A stretch of 64,000 bases of DNA. It comes from Udaeobacter sp963725505. Its GTDB lineage: Bacteria; Verrucomicrobiota; Verrucomicrobiia; Chthoniobacterales; UBA10450. A program made the position numbers and the translations under genes. The notes beneath the pieces are model-generated. The model worked only from the letters and a program-made list of their open reading frames with translations, was not told the origin of the DNA and made no database searches. Positions within the stretch are counted from its first letter, which is position 1. Each line of letters opens with the position of its first letter. The stretch covers positions 558,001-622,000 of the forward strand of contig CAVRYN010000002.1 in the NCBI GenBank assembly GCA_963725505.1, in the 5' to 3' direction. This document shows positions 35,114-45,313 of the stretch, piece by piece.

Positions 35114-37374
35114 GGGCGATCGAGTGTAGCGCAGCTGCCGAAGGCCGCGAGAAATGCGAGGGCAGCGAGAATTGAAATCCACTTTCCAATTGTAAGCGCG
35201 TCACGGGCGTACTCGACCCGTAAATGGTGATGACCCGCCAGCAGCGGCACCGCTCGCAAGATGTAATTTGCCGGCAGCAATTCGTAATTTGTCTGAACGC
35301 TCCCGGGCAGGGCGACAGCTCGCCACGATGGCGTGAATGCGTCCGTGATCAGCAAGATGGACGGTTGTTCGACGTCAGCTTCAATTTCCAGCGCGTCAGT
35401 TGAAGCGGCAACAATTCGTGCCGTGCCGGCGCTTTCGGAGGGCGACGGCCTCGGCTCAGGCTCCGATTCCAAAATTACTTCGCGCGCGGGGTCAAATGTA
35501 GTCGAGCGCAACGCGTCGAAGATTGCATTGCGATCTGGCAGGACACGGTAGCTGGAAACAAGGTGGAGGTGGGACATGGGCGGTTCTTGTGCATCGCCGA
35601 TTTCCAATTCATTTCCGCGTTGTCCCAAGACATAGCGCAGACGGAGCATGGCGAAGAGAGGATCGTAGCGGACGAATTTCACATACGACATCGCCTGGTC
35701 GGGATCACCGCCCTGGCTCCACGTCATGAACTCGGCGTAGCGCCGCACCACGGTCGCTTCGTATCCCCACATGTCTTGCGCGCCGATCAACATCGCGCTG
35801 TTCGGGTTCGCGACATTCATGATCCGGTAATCGCCGGTGTGCTCCTCGAGAAAGCGCTTTTCATCCGGATTCACGATGGTAGCGCTGTCAAACGTGGCAC
35901 GCGCGCCGTGCGCAAAAATAAACATTTCCACCGCGCCCAAAGCGATCACGCCAAAGAGCGCGCGCGGCTCTCGCCTGGCGAACGCCAGGATGATGCCAAG
36001 GAGCGCGCAAACGCCAGCGGCAACAAACAGCGACATCGCTGCGAGATGCTGCGATTGGGCAATAAATTCCGTGTCCGCGTAGAGTTGGGGGAACAAGTAC
36101 GATTGGCCACTTGCGCGACTTGCGTTCATTAGTCCCGGCCAGGACCCAGTGCTTGCGGTCCACCATCCGGCGACGCCCAAGGCCGCGGCACCCGCGAGAA
36201 CCGCGGCGATAAATGAAGTCTCGATTCTCTTTTGTCGGAACAACCGGTCGAGTCCGCTGGCCGCGAGCAGACAAAGAAACAGCGACGCTAGAAAGCTAAA
36301 CTTCGAAATACTGCGGAAGCGATCGAAGCCAGGCGCCCAGGCATAAAGAAAACCGAACAACGGTGTATAGGCGCCAAGAGCTAATAAGAATGCCGCACAA
36401 ATGACAATCAGCGGGCGCCATTTCGTTCCGCGTTCGCACCGAATCGCCGCGTAGATCGCGAACACCAAGCCGGCGACGCCAATGAAAAGTGACGTTTCCC
36501 ACAAATACCAGCGCCCCCAGTATTTTGCCATTTGCCCAAAAAACTCCGGTGCGAGCAACGTCACAAAGTTCTCGGGCGGGAGAGAGAGCATAGAGGCAAA
36601 TTGAAAAGGCAGCCTGAACCCGCGCGTGGTCTCGCGCGTTGTCTGGATGGCGGGCAGTAATTGCACGGCTGCAAGCAGAGCGCCGCCTGGATAGATGCTC
36701 AGCAAAGCCGCTGCGACGCGCCAATTCCAGTGGCCGATCAATCGCAATGCGGCGTAAAGCCCGGCAATGATTGCGGTATAAAAGACGTACTGCGGAAATC
36801 CCGCCAACGTCTGCATTGCGATAGCAAACATCCCAAGCAACGACCAACGAACGCGCTGACTCCTGAAGACCGCGTCGATCGAACAAAAAATAAGCGGTGA
36901 CCACGTCATTGCACTCAACTGAGGCAAATGCCCGGCAAAAACGTGCGGGAAAAAGGCGCCGCAAAACATAACCAGCATGCCGGCAAAGAAACTGGCCGCA
37001 GCGGAGAGCCCCCGTTGTTTCATCCAAGAAAACATGAAGGCGCCGATGGCGAAAACGTGAAGGGCTACGGACCAGTTGATTGCGACAGGCGTGGGCAAAA
37101 CCAGGAATAGCCAATTCGGCGGATACAGCAGCGCGCCTTGCATCCCGCCGAAGTACGGCGCTCCGCTAAAGATATGGGGGTTCCACAACGCGAGATTTCC
37201 CTTCGCCAATTCGCGGAAACCGAATTCGCGCCATGCGAAGTATTGCAAGAACATATCGCTGCCCGGATGTCCAAGCACGCGCGTGCCGCCGGCGAACAAA
37301 AGATCGCCGAACATAGTCAGCGCCACTGCTAGCAAGAGGATCAGCGAAACGATCGTGGAACGCCGGCTGTCCAT
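35056..37374 (-). CDS. YfhO-like large membrane protein
   Basis: A 772-residue protein with a short N-terminal helix, a loop rich in aromatic and acidic residues (HPGSDMFLQYFAWREFGFREL, NPHIFSGAPYFGG) and about eleven further hydrophobic helices to residue 480. A soluble region follows (about 490-720) and a last helix (WISILAALAFLAAFG). This layout and the GxPYxG-type first loop match bacterial YfhO family proteins, proposed GT-C-type glycosyltransferases. The C-terminal tail after the last helix is read antisense through the pgsA fragment and is probably not native. It is the middle of three membrane proteins in a row. Confidence 0.75.
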   Translation of the reverse strand: MDSRRSTIVSLILLLAVALTMFGDLLFAGGTRVLGHPGSDMFLQYFAWREFGFRELAKGNLALWNPHIFSGAPYFGGMQGALLYPPNWLFLVLPTPVAINWSVALHVFAIGAFMFSWMKQRGLSAAASFFAGMLVMFCGAFFPHVFAGHLPQLSAMTWSPLIFCSIDAVFRSQRVRWSLLGMFAIAMQTLAGFPQYVFYTAIIAGLYAALRLIGHWNWRVAAALLSIYPGGALLAAVQLLPAIQTTRETTRGFRLPFQFASMLSLPPENFVTLLAPEFFGQMAKYWGRWYLWETSLFIGVAGLVFAIYAAIRCERGTKWRPLIVICAAFLLALGAYTPLFGFLYAWAPGFDRFRSISKFSFLASLFLCLLAASGLDRLFRQKRIETSFIAAVLAGAAALGVAGWWTASTGSWPGLMNASRASGQSYLFPQLYADTEFIAQSQHLAAMSLFVAAGVCALLGIILAFARREPRALFGVIALGAVEMFIFAHGARATFDSATIVNPDEKRFLEEHTGDYRIMNVANPNSAMLIGAQDMWGYEATVVRRYAEFMTWSQGGDPDQAMSYVKFVRYDPLFAMLRLRYVLGQRGNELEIGDAQEPPMSHLHLVSSYRVLPDRNAIFDALRSTTFDPAREVILESEPEPRPSPSESAGTARIVAASTDALEIEADVEQPSILLITDAFTPSWRAVALPGSVQTNYELLPANYILRAVPLLAGHHHLRVEYARDALTIGKWISILAALAFLAAFGSCATLDRPYWSGAISSRLRQVKPSPE

Positions 37375-37429
37375 CAGGCGGAAATGGTGGCCGCCAGAAT
37401 TGGAAAAATCAAAGCTGTGTTTTTTTTAT

Positions 37430-38965
37430 TTAAAAACGAACGTAGATCCCAATATCGCCGACATCGGCTGTCCAGAGATAGTGCGCGCGAAGGTACTCGA
37501 TAATCGTGGGCGCGAATGCGGCGACGTCGCGCCGCTCTGCGAGCAACACTATCGCGGGCGGAGCGCGTTCCGCTTCTTCGATCAAGCGCTCGTGGTCTTG
37601 CGCGGTCTGATCGCCCGGCCACAAATAGTTCCAGCGAGTCGGGTTTCGCCGTTCGCAAAGAAAATAAAACATTGGCTGGTACGGCAGCACCAGGATCGAG
37701 CGATCCGGCGGAACGCTGGCCTGCAGGCGTTGAACGAAATCGGCGACGACGTGCGCTTGCTCGATACGCACGCCGCCGCGATCCAGCGCCAATTGCTCAT
37801 TCGCTCGCGTCACATCAGGTAGTGCGAATGAATGAAGGATCCATAGGAACAACGCGACCAAAATGGCGAAGACGGCGGACAAAGCCACGTTGGTCTTACG
37901 ATAGTTGGCCATTTTTTCGTGCACAATTGACCAACCCAACGCCATAAGGAGGAAAAACGGCGATAGTGTTATTACGAGGTGTGTGAAGTCCGATCGGACG
38001 ATAACTTGAAGGTAGAAAAGCGCGGACCAGATGACCAGGAAGGTCAGTAGTGCTTCACGCCGACCAAATCGGCGGCTGATAACAGATCGCACCACATAGA
38101 GCGAGGCGATCGCCTGAACAATTGGCGGGAGGTAAAACAAGAGCACGACGGCAGTTTCCCGGATGGACTGCCGCACAGTAAATCTCGGGAACGGCAGCGA
38201 ACTGGTTTTTCGATAAGTCGTGAACGGAAACAGAATCAACTGCCGAAACATTTCAGGCAGCGCCCCGACACTCCACCAAACCACGATTGCTGGAATCAAA
38301 ACGATCGCGATACCGGCTAGCCAGAGAACCAACGCGCGTTTCAAGTTCGTTCTGGAAATGGGATCGCTTCGTGCGAGAGCGAGCGCTATCGTGAGGGCAA
38401 CAATTGACACGATCGTGTACACGGCCTGATCGTGCCGCAGGAAAAGCGAAACCGCACCGAGCGCTCCAGCGGGAAAGGCAAGCCATTGGCGGGCTGACAA
38501 TACCGCTGGCAGGAAGAAGAACATCGCGGCCAGCGAAGCGGCAATGCCTTGCCAGACGGCGAGCGGTACAAAGTTGCAGTATGGAAGGCCAAGAATGCAG
38601 ACAGGCGCAGCGGCCGCGAAAGAGAGAACGGGATGCATGAGGTTACGGCCAACACCGTAGAGGAGGAGCGGCAAAAGAAGGAAGATCGATAAACCGAAAC
38701 CGCGGAGTGAGACGAGTGAGGTGCCGCAGAGCTTGAAAATGCCAGCGGCTATGTAAAACGACAACGGCGGCTGCACGCTTACAAAATCGCGCTGCGGAAC
38801 GTCCCCGTGCATCACACGCACTGCGCCGTAGGCCAGCAGACCCTCATCACGCCAATCTATCCCGGCGCGCCAACGCGGATAGGCTATGGTTACAGCGAAC
38901 GAAAGCAGAAGCGTCGCGCACAAAAGATCGAGAAGTCGCGCGGATTTGATTTCAGGAGTCTGCAT
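37430..38965 (-). CDS. GT39-like (ArnT/PMT-type) membrane glycosyltransferase
   Basis: A 511-residue polytopic protein starting MQTPEIKSARLLDLL. The first periplasmic loop has DWRDEGLLAYGAVRV and QRDFVSVQPPLSFYIAAGIF, an acidic Asp-Glu pair and proline-rich segment typical of dolichol/polyprenyl-sugar glycosyltransferases with the PMT_2 fold. About ten more hydrophobic helices follow, then a small C-terminal soluble domain. A frame open up to 39100 exists, but those residues translate a tRNA-like sequence, so the ATG at 38965 is used. The gene follows the same orientation as the YfhO-like and TMTC-like genes. Confidence 0.75.
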   Translation of the reverse strand: MQTPEIKSARLLDLLCATLLLSFAVTIAYPRWRAGIDWRDEGLLAYGAVRVMHGDVPQRDFVSVQPPLSFYIAAGIFKLCGTSLVSLRGFGLSIFLLLPLLLYGVGRNLMHPVLSFAAAAPVCILGLPYCNFVPLAVWQGIAASLAAMFFFLPAVLSARQWLAFPAGALGAVSLFLRHDQAVYTIVSIVALTIALALARSDPISRTNLKRALVLWLAGIAIVLIPAIVVWWSVGALPEMFRQLILFPFTTYRKTSSLPFPRFTVRQSIRETAVVLLFYLPPIVQAIASLYVVRSVISRRFGRREALLTFLVIWSALFYLQVIVRSDFTHLVITLSPFFLLMALGWSIVHEKMANYRKTNVALSAVFAILVALFLWILHSFALPDVTRANEQLALDRGGVRIEQAHVVADFVQRLQASVPPDRSILVLPYQPMFYFLCERRNPTRWNYLWPGDQTAQDHERLIEEAERAPPAIVLLAERRDVAAFAPTIIEYLRAHYLWTADVGDIGIYVRF

Positions 38966-39362
38966 CGGGGTGAAACCAATTAGTAAACTCCGCCGCTTCG
39001 GGCGGCACGACAATCCCGAGACAAGGAACAGATGAGCGGACAACGGGAATCGAATCCACTTCCGAGATTTCGTGATGTTGGGCAATTCCGCCACAAACAT
39101 GTAGTAGGCTTCGCGTTAAGGGGAAAGTGCAAATCAGCGAGTTTGCATGGCTCGCGCAGAATTACGCGGCCCGAGTGTCCGAAAAAAGGATTGTTTCGCA
39201 CGACCTGATTGAAATAACATTTCGACGTGTCGTCTCGCCAACGTTCCCCAACCTGCTGAAGTGTCCGTTCCACCTGATCACCCCGTTGCCGGAGCCACCG
39301 AGCAAGATCTAAGATCGATCAGTCCAAAATTTCCCCCTGATTTGCGCTGAACTGACGTATTC
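38966..39362. other. About 400-bp gap with tRNA-Gly-like fragment
   Basis: This gap separates the minus-strand membrane genes from the plus-strand alpha-2-macroglobulin gene and must hold both promoters. The region 39035-39057 resembles the T-arm and acceptor 3' end of tRNA-Gly (see separate entry). The remainder (39058-39362) has no recognised gene; two short opposite-strand open frames there have no family features. Confidence 0.5.
39035..39057 (-). pseudogene. 3' fragment of tRNA-Gly
   Basis: On the minus strand this stretch reads like the T-arm and 3' acceptor of tRNA-Gly (GGATTCGATTCCCGTTGTCC then GCT), differing at two or three positions from the intact gene at 48696-48766. The 5' half, D-arm and anticodon arm are absent. 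Such 3'-end remnants often mark integration sites, but no integrase is seen. Confidence 0.55.
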
Positions 39363-42300
39363 GTGCCTATGAACACAAGCGCGTTAATTAGCCGATCAGT
39401 TCAACTGGCCGTCCGGCCGTTTGTCCTGCTCTGGGCGTTTCTCAAGAAGGTCGCTCTCGCGGTCTTCGGCAGGTTGCAATGGAGCCCGCCGCGCTGGCTC
39501 GCACGAAGCCGCGTTGCCACCTCCGATTTTCATCGCGTGCATCCTCGCATCACAGCTTCCGGTATTGTCACCGTTTTTCTGCTGTTGTGCGGGGCAGCCT
39601 GGACATTGCATTGGTATCAACATCGGCCCATCCCGCATAAAGTTACGGCGACGATTGCCTCTCCGCCGATAACCAAGCTTGAGAAAGAACTGAAATATCC
39701 TCCGCTCCTTGTCCGGTTCAGCGAACCCGCAGCGCGCCTGGAGGATTTGAAGAAACCCTCGCTGTCAGGTATCCGTCTCGAACCAACGATCACTGGCGCC
39801 TGGTCCTGGAACTCGGACAAGGAACTGGCTTTTCGACCAACCCAAGACTGGCCGGCCGATCAAAAATTCAAAATCACTTTCGACAAGAAATTTTTTCCGC
39901 CGCAGGTTTTGATGGAGCGCCTGGCTTACGAGTTCCAGACGCTGCCATTCGACATCGCGATCAAAGAACTTCAGCTCTACCAAGACCCGGCCAATCCGAC
40001 GCAACGCCAGATCACGGCCACGCTCGAACTCACCCATTCGGTTGAGCCCGGTGAGTTAGATCGGCATATCCAACTGCAGATGATCAGCGGGTCGAACGTG
40101 TTTCCGCCGTCAGAGTCGCCGCCGCATTTCACGATCACTTATGGATTGCACAACCGTCTGGCGTATGTGCGCAGCTCGAACGTGACTCTGCCGGGGCGGG
40201 AAGATTTCATGAAGCTCTACTTGAGCAAAGGCGTGCGCACATCGCAGGGCGGCGCGCAAACACGGAACTCCGCAGAGGATAAGGTGCGCATTCCATCACA
40301 GGAAACCGCGTTTCAGATCGATTCGATCGCCGCCACGATCGCACGAAATAAGAATGGCGAGCCGGAGCAGGTTCTGATCTTAAGTACAACGGCCGATATC
40401 AGCAGTGGCGAGCTGGCCAAGGCTGTTCAGATACGTCTGCTGCCGAAACGCAACACCGAAACGACCGAAGAAACCGAGGGCGAAGCGGCCGGAGAGACCG
40501 ATTCGCAAAGTCCCGACTCGGAAACGGCTGAGCAAAGTAACCAAAGCAGCCAGACCACCGCGTCGGAAGACGAGGAGACAGAGGAGACGGAAGAATCCGA
40601 TCAAGCTTCAAAATGGCAGAGTCCGGCCGACGTGCCGGACGATGTCCTCGAGCAAGCCAAACGAATCGAATTTACTGTTGTGCCCTCGGAAAGGGCGCAA
40701 GATCGACAACACGCCTTTAAGATACGGCTCGAAACGGAGGGCGAGCTTTACGTCCGCGTCGCGAAAGGCGTGCGTGCGTCTGGCGATTACCGGTTGGCGG
40801 AAGACTACAACGCGGTCGTCGCCGTGCCGCAGTTGCCGCGCGAAGTGCAGATCGAAGGGCAGGGCGGCTTGCTCGCGTTGAGCGGCGAACGGAAATTGTC
40901 CATCCGTTCGCGCGCTCTGGCGGCAATCGAATTCGAAATCGCGCGCGTTGCTACCACCCAGATCAATCACCTCGTTAGCCAGACCCAGGGCAAATTCGAG
41001 GATCCGGAATTTCGCGATTCCCATTTATTCAATCAGGAAAATATTTCGCGTATCGGAATCGAACACCAACCGATCGCGCTGGAAAACAAATGGAAAGCGA
41101 ATTATTCGGCGTTCGATTTCTCCGAGCATCTTCGCAAACCAGCCGATGGCGGGAGCGAGCGCGGGCTTTTCTTTCTGACCGCGCGCGGCTGGGACCCGGC
41201 GAAAAAGAAACCGATCAACTCGGCCACGGACAGCAGATTTCTTCTCATAACGGACATCGGAATTTTAACGAAGAGAAACACCGATGGCAGCAGCGACGTC
41301 TTTTTGATGTCGATCAAGAATGGCCAACCGCTCAGCGGCGCCACGGTTGATATCCTCGGCAAGAACGGCGTGCCGATCCAAACGGCCAAAACAGCGGCGG
41401 ATGGTCATTGCGCTTTTCCATCCGTCGAAAAATCAGAGCGCGACAAATTGCCGGTGGCGTTCGTAGCGCGCAATGGCGACGACGTCGCGTTCATGCCGTT
41501 CGCGCGCGAAGACCGAGTCCTGAATTTTTCACGCTTTGAAATTGAAGGAGCTGAGAACATCGCGCCGGAAGGTCTCGACGCGTTCGTTTTCACCGAGCGC
41601 GGTGTGTACCGGCCCGGGGACGAAATTCACATCGGGCTGGTGGTGAAACAGCGAAGTTGGGGCGGCAATCTCAAAGGTTTGCCGATTGAAACCGAAGTCG
41701 TCGATGCGCGCGACCTGCGAGTCCAGACTAAGAAGCTCACCTTGCCGGAGACTGGATTCACTGAATTGAGCTACCAAACGGCCAATGAATCGCCGACCGG
41801 GCTTTACACAGTCAATCTTTACCTGATCAAAAATAACAAGCGCTCGAGTTTGATCGGGTCCGCCACCGCGCAGGTGAAGGAATTCCTGCCGGACCGCATG
41901 AAAATCGAGACGCGGCTGTCCAAAGCTGCGCCGCGTGGCTGGATTCATCCCGCCGAAATGCATGCCTCCGTCGTCTTGGCCAACCTTTATGGCACGCCTG
42001 CAACCGATCGGCGTGTGACCGGCAAACTTGAGCTCGCACCGGCGGCGTTTTCATTTCCGGAATTTCGCGACTTCACTTTTTTCGACCCACTCTTTGACGA
42101 GAACAAAACTCGACAAGAGCAAACGGTCGATCTCGGCGAAACGAAAACTGACAGCGAAGGCCATGCCGATTTTGACCTGCAACTGGAACGGTTCGCCGAC
42201 GCTACCTACGCGATGCGATTTATAGCTGAAGGCTTCGAAGGCGAAGGCGGAAGGAGTGTCATGGGCGACGTAGGCGCGCTGGTCTCCGCTCTGCCTTACG

Positions 42301-45284
42301 TAATCGGCTACAAAGCCGACGGCGCCCTTCGTTACATCGACATGAAGAGACCGCGCGCGATCGATCTGGTCGCAGTCGATCCGCAACTCAACCGCATCGC
42401 CATCGAAAACGTCACCCTCAACCTCATCGTCCAGGAATACGTTTCCGTCCTGAAGAAACAGGAGAATGGCAATTACGCTTACGAGTCTGTCCTGAAAGAG
42501 CGCCCTGTTAAATCGGAAAAAATCTCGGTCGCGACCAGTGGCTATCATTACGCGCTTCCCACCGATGAGCCGGGCAATTATGTGATCGAGCTACGCGACG
42601 ATCAGAATCGCGCTTTGAGCAAGTTGCGCTTTTCGGTCGTGGGTCAGGCCGCAAACGTCGGGGCCTTGGAGAAAAACGCTGAGCTGGAAATCAAACTTAA
42701 CGCCAAAGAGTACCGTGCCGGGGATGAAATTGCGGTGAGCGTGACGGCGCCATACAGCGGGTACGGTCTCATCACGATCGAACGGGAAAAAGTTTACGCT
42801 TATAGCTGGTTTCAAACCAACACCCCCAGCAGCATCCAGCACATTCGTCTGCCTCAGGAGTTTGAGGGTAGCGGCTATATCAATGTCGCCTTTGTGCGGG
42901 CGCTCGATTCCAAGGAAATTTTTGTCAGCCCGCTCAGTTACGGCGTCGTCCCGTTCACGGCCAATATCGAAAAACGCCGGCTGAAGATCGATCTGCAAGC
43001 CGCAGCCAAAGCGAAGCCCGGCGAACCGTTGCACATCGGGTACAAAACCGACCGCCCGAGCAAGATTGTCATTTTCGCGGTCGATCAAGGAATTTTGCAG
43101 GTCACCAATTACAAGACGCCTGATCCGCTCGCTTATCTCTTTCGCAAATGCGCGCTCGGTGTGGAGACGGCGCAAATTGTCGATCTTATCATTCCGGAAT
43201 TTTCGTTGCTCCGTTCTCTATCGGCTTTTGGCGGCGACGGCGAAGGGGCACAAAGATTAAATCCGTTCAAGCGCGTCACGGAAAAACCGGTGGTGTTTTG
43301 GTCTGGCATTATCGATGCCGACACGAATGGTCGTGAAGTTGTGTATGATGTGCCTGACTTTTTCGACGGCACGCTCAAGATAATGGCAGTCGGTGTTTCG
43401 AACGAAACAGCCGGCTCAGCCGAACGCGACGCACTCATTCGCGGGCCTTTTGTCATTACGCCGAGCGCGCCGGTGCTGACCGCTCCCGGCGACGAATTTG
43501 AGGCCGGCGTAACGGTCGCCAATAATGTGGAAGGTTCCGGCGCGGACGCGGAGATCGAGCTTCGCGTCGAGACGTCTGCGCAATTGTCGGTCTTGGGCGC
43601 GTCCACCCAAAAATTGCGAATCGCCGAAGGGCGCGAGCAAAGCGCAAAACTGCGCTTCCATGTCAACGACACGCTCGGCTCGGGCGAAATCAGATTCGTA
43701 GCCAGCCGAAATGGGATCGAGACGCGCCGGCGCGCTACCCTGAGCGTCCGGCCGCCCGTTCCATATGCGACCGATGTTCGCAGCGGGAATTTCAAAAAAG
43801 GAAACGCGGACGTTCCAATTACGCGTGAGATCTATTCCGAGTTCGCCAAACGCGAAGCCGCGGTTGCCGCCGTTCCGTTGGGTCTGGCGCACGGTCTTTA
43901 CGCTTTTCTAAAAGACTTCCCTCACGGCTGCAGCGAGCAACTCACCAGCGGCGCATTCTGCCGGCTGCTGCTCTCGGACGAGGCCGATTTCGGGCTCAGT
44001 CGCGCGGAGGCAAATACACAGATCGAAAAAGTCTTTGGGATTCTGCGACGCCGGCAAAACGATCAAGGCGCGTTCGGTTATTGGGCGCCGGAAACGGACG
44101 AGAAGATCAGTTTCAATTCTGTTTACGTAATGGATTTTCTGAGCGCGGCGAAAACAGCCGGCTTTGCTCCGCCAGCGGACATGTTCGCGAGCGGCTTGCG
44201 CTATTTGCAAAAGATGGTCGCGCGCGAACCCTCGACTCTGGCCGAGGCGCGGACTATCGCCTACGGGATTTACGTGCTCACCCGCGAAGGCGTCGTCACC
44301 ACCAATTACGTTCTTAATCTGCGCGATTACCTCGACCAGCATCAGACCGATATATGGCAGAATGATGTCACCGGCGTTTATCTCGCGGGCGCGCTCAAAC
44401 TTCTGCACAAGGACAAAGAGGCCGAGGATTTGATCGCCGCCTACAAGATTGGCGAGGGATCGGGCCGCGAGTATGACGACTTTTGCCAGCCGCTCGGCGC
44501 AAACGCGCAATACATCGCCATACTCGCGCGCGCCTTTCCGGAGCGGTTGAAGAAAATCTCAGGAGTGGAATTCGAGCAAGTTCTCCAGCCGATCGGGCGC
44601 GGCGAATTCAACACGCTCTCGGCCGCCTACGCTGTTTCGGCGCTGAAATCGTACTCGCACATGATCGCGCAAAAGCTGCCCCAGCTCAGCATTGCCGAAA
44701 TCCACCGGGACAAGCGGGAAGTTGGCCTAACGAGCGGCGCAAAGTTGCTGCAACGGACGGCATTTTCCAAAGAGGCGATTGCGATTCGCTTCAAAAGCAC
44801 CGGAACACTCAGCGGTCCCGGCGCATTTTTCCAGGTCGTCGAAGCGGGATATGATCGACATGCACCGGGACAACCGGTGACGGCCGGATTGGAAGTTCAT
44901 CGCGAGTTACTCGACAAAAACGATAAGCCGGTGACGCAGACAAAACTGGGCGAACCGATTCATGTCCGGCTGTATGCACGCACTGTGCGCGACCAGCCGG
45001 TCACGAATGTTGCCATTGTCGATCTTCTGCCCGGCGGATTCGAAGTCGTGGGGTCATCGTTGCAACCGGGTGTTTCAACAATTTCCGGCGTCGATTATGT
45101 CGATGTGCGCGAAGATCGCTCTGTCTTCTACGGGACCGTGTCTGGCAGCGCGCTAGAGATCAATTATCAGATCAAATCTACTAATCGCGGCGAGTTCACA
45201 GTGCCGCCCATTTTCGCCGAGGCGATGTACGAGCGAAACATCAAAGGCCGCGGCGTCGGGGGGAAGATCAGCGTGACGGAATAG
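39363..45284 (+). CDS. Alpha-2-macroglobulin family protein with thioester motif
   Basis: A 1973-residue bacterial alpha-2-macroglobulin, an envelope protease trap. An N-terminal helix (near residues 60-80, VTVFLLLCGAAWTLHWY) anchors it to the inner membrane. MG-type beta domains follow, with typical FVFTERGVYRPGDEIHI near residue 740. The thioester motif CSEQ is intact at 1523-1526 and is followed by the helical TED domain and a receptor-binding-like end. Residues about 365-415 are an acidic Glu/Thr/Ser-rich insert unlike the rest. The length exceeds E. coli YfhM (about 1650). GTG start at 39363; an ATG lies two codons on. Followed by PBP1C, its usual partner. Confidence 0.93.
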   Translation: MPMNTSALISRSVQLAVRPFVLLWAFLKKVALAVFGRLQWSPPRWLARSRVATSDFHRVHPRITASGIVTVFLLLCGAAWTLHWYQHRPIPHKVTATIASPPITKLEKELKYPPLLVRFSEPAARLEDLKKPSLSGIRLEPTITGAWSWNSDKELAFRPTQDWPADQKFKITFDKKFFPPQVLMERLAYEFQTLPFDIAIKELQLYQDPANPTQRQITATLELTHSVEPGELDRHIQLQMISGSNVFPPSESPPHFTITYGLHNRLAYVRSSNVTLPGREDFMKLYLSKGVRTSQGGAQTRNSAEDKVRIPSQETAFQIDSIAATIARNKNGEPEQVLILSTTADISSGELAKAVQIRLLPKRNTETTEETEGEAAGETDSQSPDSETAEQSNQSSQTTASEDEETEETEESDQASKWQSPADVPDDVLEQAKRIEFTVVPSERAQDRQHAFKIRLETEGELYVRVAKGVRASGDYRLAEDYNAVVAVPQLPREVQIEGQGGLLALSGERKLSIRSRALAAIEFEIARVATTQINHLVSQTQGKFEDPEFRDSHLFNQENISRIGIEHQPIALENKWKANYSAFDFSEHLRKPADGGSERGLFFLTARGWDPAKKKPINSATDSRFLLITDIGILTKRNTDGSSDVFLMSIKNGQPLSGATVDILGKNGVPIQTAKTAADGHCAFPSVEKSERDKLPVAFVARNGDDVAFMPFAREDRVLNFSRFEIEGAENIAPEGLDAFVFTERGVYRPGDEIHIGLVVKQRSWGGNLKGLPIETEVVDARDLRVQTKKLTLPETGFTELSYQTANESPTGLYTVNLYLIKNNKRSSLIGSATAQVKEFLPDRMKIETRLSKAAPRGWIHPAEMHASVVLANLYGTPATDRRVTGKLELAPAAFSFPEFRDFTFFDPLFDENKTRQEQTVDLGETKTDSEGHADFDLQLERFADATYAMRFIAEGFEGEGGRSVMGDVGALVSALPYVIGYKADGALRYIDMKRPRAIDLVAVDPQLNRIAIENVTLNLIVQEYVSVLKKQENGNYAYESVLKERPVKSEKISVATSGYHYALPTDEPGNYVIELRDDQNRALSKLRFSVVGQAANVGALEKNAELEIKLNAKEYRAGDEIAVSVTAPYSGYGLITIEREKVYAYSWFQTNTPSSIQHIRLPQEFEGSGYINVAFVRALDSKEIFVSPLSYGVVPFTANIEKRRLKIDLQAAAKAKPGEPLHIGYKTDRPSKIVIFAVDQGILQVTNYKTPDPLAYLFRKCALGVETAQIVDLIIPEFSLLRSLSAFGGDGEGAQRLNPFKRVTEKPVVFWSGIIDADTNGREVVYDVPDFFDGTLKIMAVGVSNETAGSAERDALIRGPFVITPSAPVLTAPGDEFEAGVTVANNVEGSGADAEIELRVETSAQLSVLGASTQKLRIAEGREQSAKLRFHVNDTLGSGEIRFVASRNGIETRRRATLSVRPPVPYATDVRSGNFKKGNADVPITREIYSEFAKREAAVAAVPLGLAHGLYAFLKDFPHGCSEQLTSGAFCRLLLSDEADFGLSRAEANTQIEKVFGILRRRQNDQGAFGYWAPETDEKISFNSVYVMDFLSAAKTAGFAPPADMFASGLRYLQKMVAREPSTLAEARTIAYGIYVLTREGVVTTNYVLNLRDYLDQHQTDIWQNDVTGVYLAGALKLLHKDKEAEDLIAAYKIGEGSGREYDDFCQPLGANAQYIAILARAFPERLKKISGVEFEQVLQPIGRGEFNTLSAAYAVSALKSYSHMIAQKLPQLSIAEIHRDKREVGLTSGAKLLQRTAFSKEAIAIRFKSTGTLSGPGAFFQVVEAGYDRHAPGQPVTAGLEVHRELLDKNDKPVTQTKLGEPIHVRLYARTVRDQPVTNVAIVDLLPGGFEVVGSSLQPGVSTISGVDYVDVREDRSVFYGTVSGSALEINYQIKSTNRGEFTVPPIFAEAMYERNIKGRGVGGKISVTE

Positions 45285-45313
45285 GTGGTCGAATTACATG
45301 AGATGAAAACGCG

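Noticed and set aside
39035..39110. A second complete tRNA
   Set aside because: Only the T-arm and acceptor 3' end match; D-arm and anticodon arm cannot be folded.
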